Source: Antiquaquibacter oligotrophicus (GTDB taxonomy: Bacteria; Actinomycetota; Actinomycetes; Actinomycetales; Microbacteriaceae). From it: DNA of 64,000 nt. The stretch spans positions 1,984,001 to 2,048,000 of the forward strand of contig NZ_CP085036.1 in NCBI RefSeq assembly GCF_020535405.1, written 5' to 3'. Shown here one piece after another: positions 62,330 through 64,000 of this stretch (positions within the stretch are counted from its first letter, which is position 1; each line of letters starts with the position of its first letter). The position numbers and the translations under genes were made by a program. The notes under the pieces are model-generated. The model was not told where the DNA came from. It worked only from the letters and a program-made list of their open reading frames with translations, and made no database searches.

Positions 62330-64000
62330 ATGTTGAGCGTGACCAGGGCCGCCACCACCACCCGAAATGCCCGCAACCGACCCAGATCCCGCCGCAGGGT
62401 GGTCGTGTGGGTGCTCGTCGGGGTCGCGGTGCTCCTGCTGTTTGTTGTCGGCTGGGTGGGCATCCGCGGGTTCCTTGCCAAGGGTGAACTCGAGGCGGCC
62501 CTGCCGATCCTTGTGGGTGTTCAGCAGGATGCCGCTGACGGAGACTTCGAGGGAGTGCAGGAGGCCGTCGCCGAGGTCGCCGAGCACACGTCCGCTGCAC
62601 GATCCCTCACGAGCGACCCCGTCTGGGGTGCCGCCGCCGTGACCCCGTTCGCGGGAGCCAACCTCCACGCCTTCGGCGAGATCGCCGCCATCACCGACAC
62701 CGTTGTGCAGGGCGCACTCGCGCCCGCGACAAGCGCAGGGCTCCTGGATGCCTCGTTCCTGAAGCCCGTAGACGGCCGTTTCGACTTGAGCGCCGTCGGC
62801 GAACTGCAGTCGATCTTCGAGGGTGCGGACGCGGCGATGGTCGACGCATCCGCCCGCCTCGACGCGCTCGACACGTCGGGCACGATCGGGCCCATCCAGG
62901 ATGCCCACACTCGGGTCACCGACTTCGTGGAGCCGCTGGTGCCCCTCATGGCCGGTGCGGACGGCCTCGTGAAGGAGCTACCGAAGCTCCTCGGGCAGGA
63001 CGGCCCCCGTCGTTACCTCGTGGTGTTCCAGAACAACGCAGAAGCCCGCTCGCTCGGCGGTCACGCCGGCTCCTGGCTCGAGGTGATCGTCGACGACGGT
63101 CGCATCAGCCTCCAGCAGCAGGTCAACGTCGACCCCCTCATCTCCTCGATGCCGATCATCGGGCTGACTGCCGAACAGGTCGCACTCTTCGAGGGTGCGG
63201 GCCTGCGCCCGTCGAACACCACGATCGTGCCCGACCTGCAGCTCTCCGCCGAGACGGCCGCCGCCTACTGGAACAACGCGTTCGGCACGACTCCGGATGC
63301 CGTGTTCTTCCAGGACCCGGTAGCCCTCGGCTTTTTCCTCCAATCCACACCGCCCGTCACCCTCCCCGACGGCACGGTCGTGGACGGAACGAACGCCGCC
63401 GCGTTCCTCCTCAACGAGGTCTACCTGAACTACGGCACCAACGAGGAGCAGGACGCCGTCTTCGGGTACATCGTGCAGCAGCTCTTCGCCTCCGTCACCG
63501 GTGGATCGTTCGATCCGGCATCCTTCCTGGCCGCCGCCATCAACGCGGGGGAGCAGCACCGCCTGCTCGCGTGGTTCTTCGACGACTCCGAGCGCGAAGC
63601 ACTCGCTGGCCTTCCGCTCGACCTGCCACCCCTCGCCTACGACGAGGAGACCGCCGAGTTCGGCCTGTACTTCACCGAGAACTACGGGTCGAAGATGCTC
63701 TACTACCTCGACGCCACAGTGGAACTCTCCCAGCAGGTGTGCGGCGACAGCAGCAGGTACCGCGTGCGGACCACCTTCACCAACCTCATGACACCCGACT
63801 TCGGGCCACTGCTTCCCTGGTATGTCGGAGCCCTACAGGACGGCAAGCTGCGCCTGCGCGCCACCCTGTACGCGCCGCCCGGGTCGACCTTCGCGAGCGC
63901 GAGCGGGTGGGATGCCGACTTCACCCCGGTCACGGCGACCGACGGCGAACACCCCGCCATGGTGCAGAGGCTCACCCTCGGCCCCGGCCAGTCGACCACC
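62330..64000 (+). CDS. DUF4012 domain membrane protein, second copy, 3' end outside window
   Basis: 557 codons in view, still open at the window end. ATG 62330 follows directly on an in-frame TGA; TTG 62333 and GTG 62339 are alternatives. Basic head (RNRPRSRRR), one membrane helix (VVVWVLVGVAVLLLFVVGWV), then the same order as the copy at 25591: GFLAKGELEAALPI, SLTSDPVWGAAAVTPFAGAN and YLVVFQNNAEARSLGGHAGS in place of its SGGGIPGA. The two are clear paralogues. tRNA-Pro lies upstream on the other strand. Role unknown, perhaps in surface-polymer assembly. Confidence 0.8.
   Translation, partial: MLSVTRAATTTRNARNRPRSRRRVVVWVLVGVAVLLLFVVGWVGIRGFLAKGELEAALPILVGVQQDAADGDFEGVQEAVAEVAEHTSAARSLTSDPVWGAAAVTPFAGANLHAFGEIAAITDTVVQGALAPATSAGLLDASFLKPVDGRFDLSAVGELQSIFEGADAAMVDASARLDALDTSGTIGPIQDAHTRVTDFVEPLVPLMAGADGLVKELPKLLGQDGPRRYLVVFQNNAEARSLGGHAGSWLEVIVDDGRISLQQQVNVDPLISSMPIIGLTAEQVALFEGAGLRPSNTTIVPDLQLSAETAAAYWNNAFGTTPDAVFFQDPVALGFFLQSTPPVTLPDGTVVDGTNAAAFLLNEVYLNYGTNEEQDAVFGYIVQQLFASVTGGSFDPASFLAAAINAGEQHRLLAWFFDDSEREALAGLPLDLPPLAYDEETAEFGLYFTENYGSKMLYYLDATVELSQQVCGDSSRYRVRTTFTNLMTPDFGPLLPWYVGALQDGKLRLRATLYAPPGSTFASASGWDADFTPVTATDGEHPAMVQRLTLGPGQSTT

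Overview
The window looks like a chromosomal segment of a high-GC Gram-positive actinobacterium, most likely of the family Microbacteriaceae. The reasons are high GC, frequent GTG starts, full-length actinobacterial housekeeping genes (pta-ackA, dnaX-recR, lysC-asd, mqo), an actinobacterial 4.5S SRP RNA, a DUF222/HNH protein and two-component systems of actinobacterial type. The species cannot be named from the sequence alone. No transposase, integrase, rRNA, CRISPR array or phage gene was found.

Layout. 0-14 kb: a very large secreted sugar-binding wall protein (5' end outside the window), a ROK regulator, a saccharopine-dehydrogenase-like enzyme, a 1,705-residue repeat-rich surface protein and a PH-like membrane protein. 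14-25 kb: housekeeping block with tRNA-Ser(GGA), SRP RNA, pta-ackA, a DUF559-type protein, dnaX, recR, lysC and asd; a 62-bp palindrome occurs four times between these genes. 25-49.5 kb: an extracellular-polysaccharide locus, with a DUF4012 protein, a CPBP protease, an initiating sugar-phosphate transferase, an acyltransferase, a plus-strand run (FrhB-like, pyruvyl transferase, GT2, polymerase) that meets a minus-strand run (YdcF, three GT4-type transferases with a WcaF-like acetyltransferase, flippase, second pyruvyl transferase, nitroreductase), then a tyrosine autokinase, its LMW phosphatase and GDP-fucose synthase. 49.5-54.7 kb: twin SGNH lipoproteins separated and followed by palindromic repeats, a DUF222/HNH protein behind a LexA-type SOS box, and mqo. 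54.7-64 kb: an orphan response regulator overlapping thymidine kinase, an SDR, a histidine kinase/response regulator pair divergent from an ABC exporter, a methyltransferase, tRNA-Pro(CGG) and a second DUF4012 gene running off the end.

How the genes fit together. The polysaccharide locus is close to a complete Wzx/Wzy-type pathway: an initiating transferase loads the lipid carrier, four glycosyltransferases extend, acetyl-, acyl- and possibly pyruvyl-transferases decorate, a flippase and polymerase export and polymerise, and a Wzc-like autokinase with its phosphatase control chain length. Its core is visibly less GC-rich than the flanks. Pta and AckA form the acetate switch, LysC and Asd the first two steps of the aspartate pathway, and DnaX and RecR serve replication and repair.

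Most unusual points: two families of palindromic repeats that sit at gene 3' ends and in three cases supply the stop codon; one copy of such a repeat read through inside dnaX; a near-consensus SOS box over the promoter of the DUF222/HNH gene next to the densest repeat array; and two paralogous pyruvyl-transferase-like genes, one coupled to an FrhB-like and one to a nitroreductase-like redox protein.
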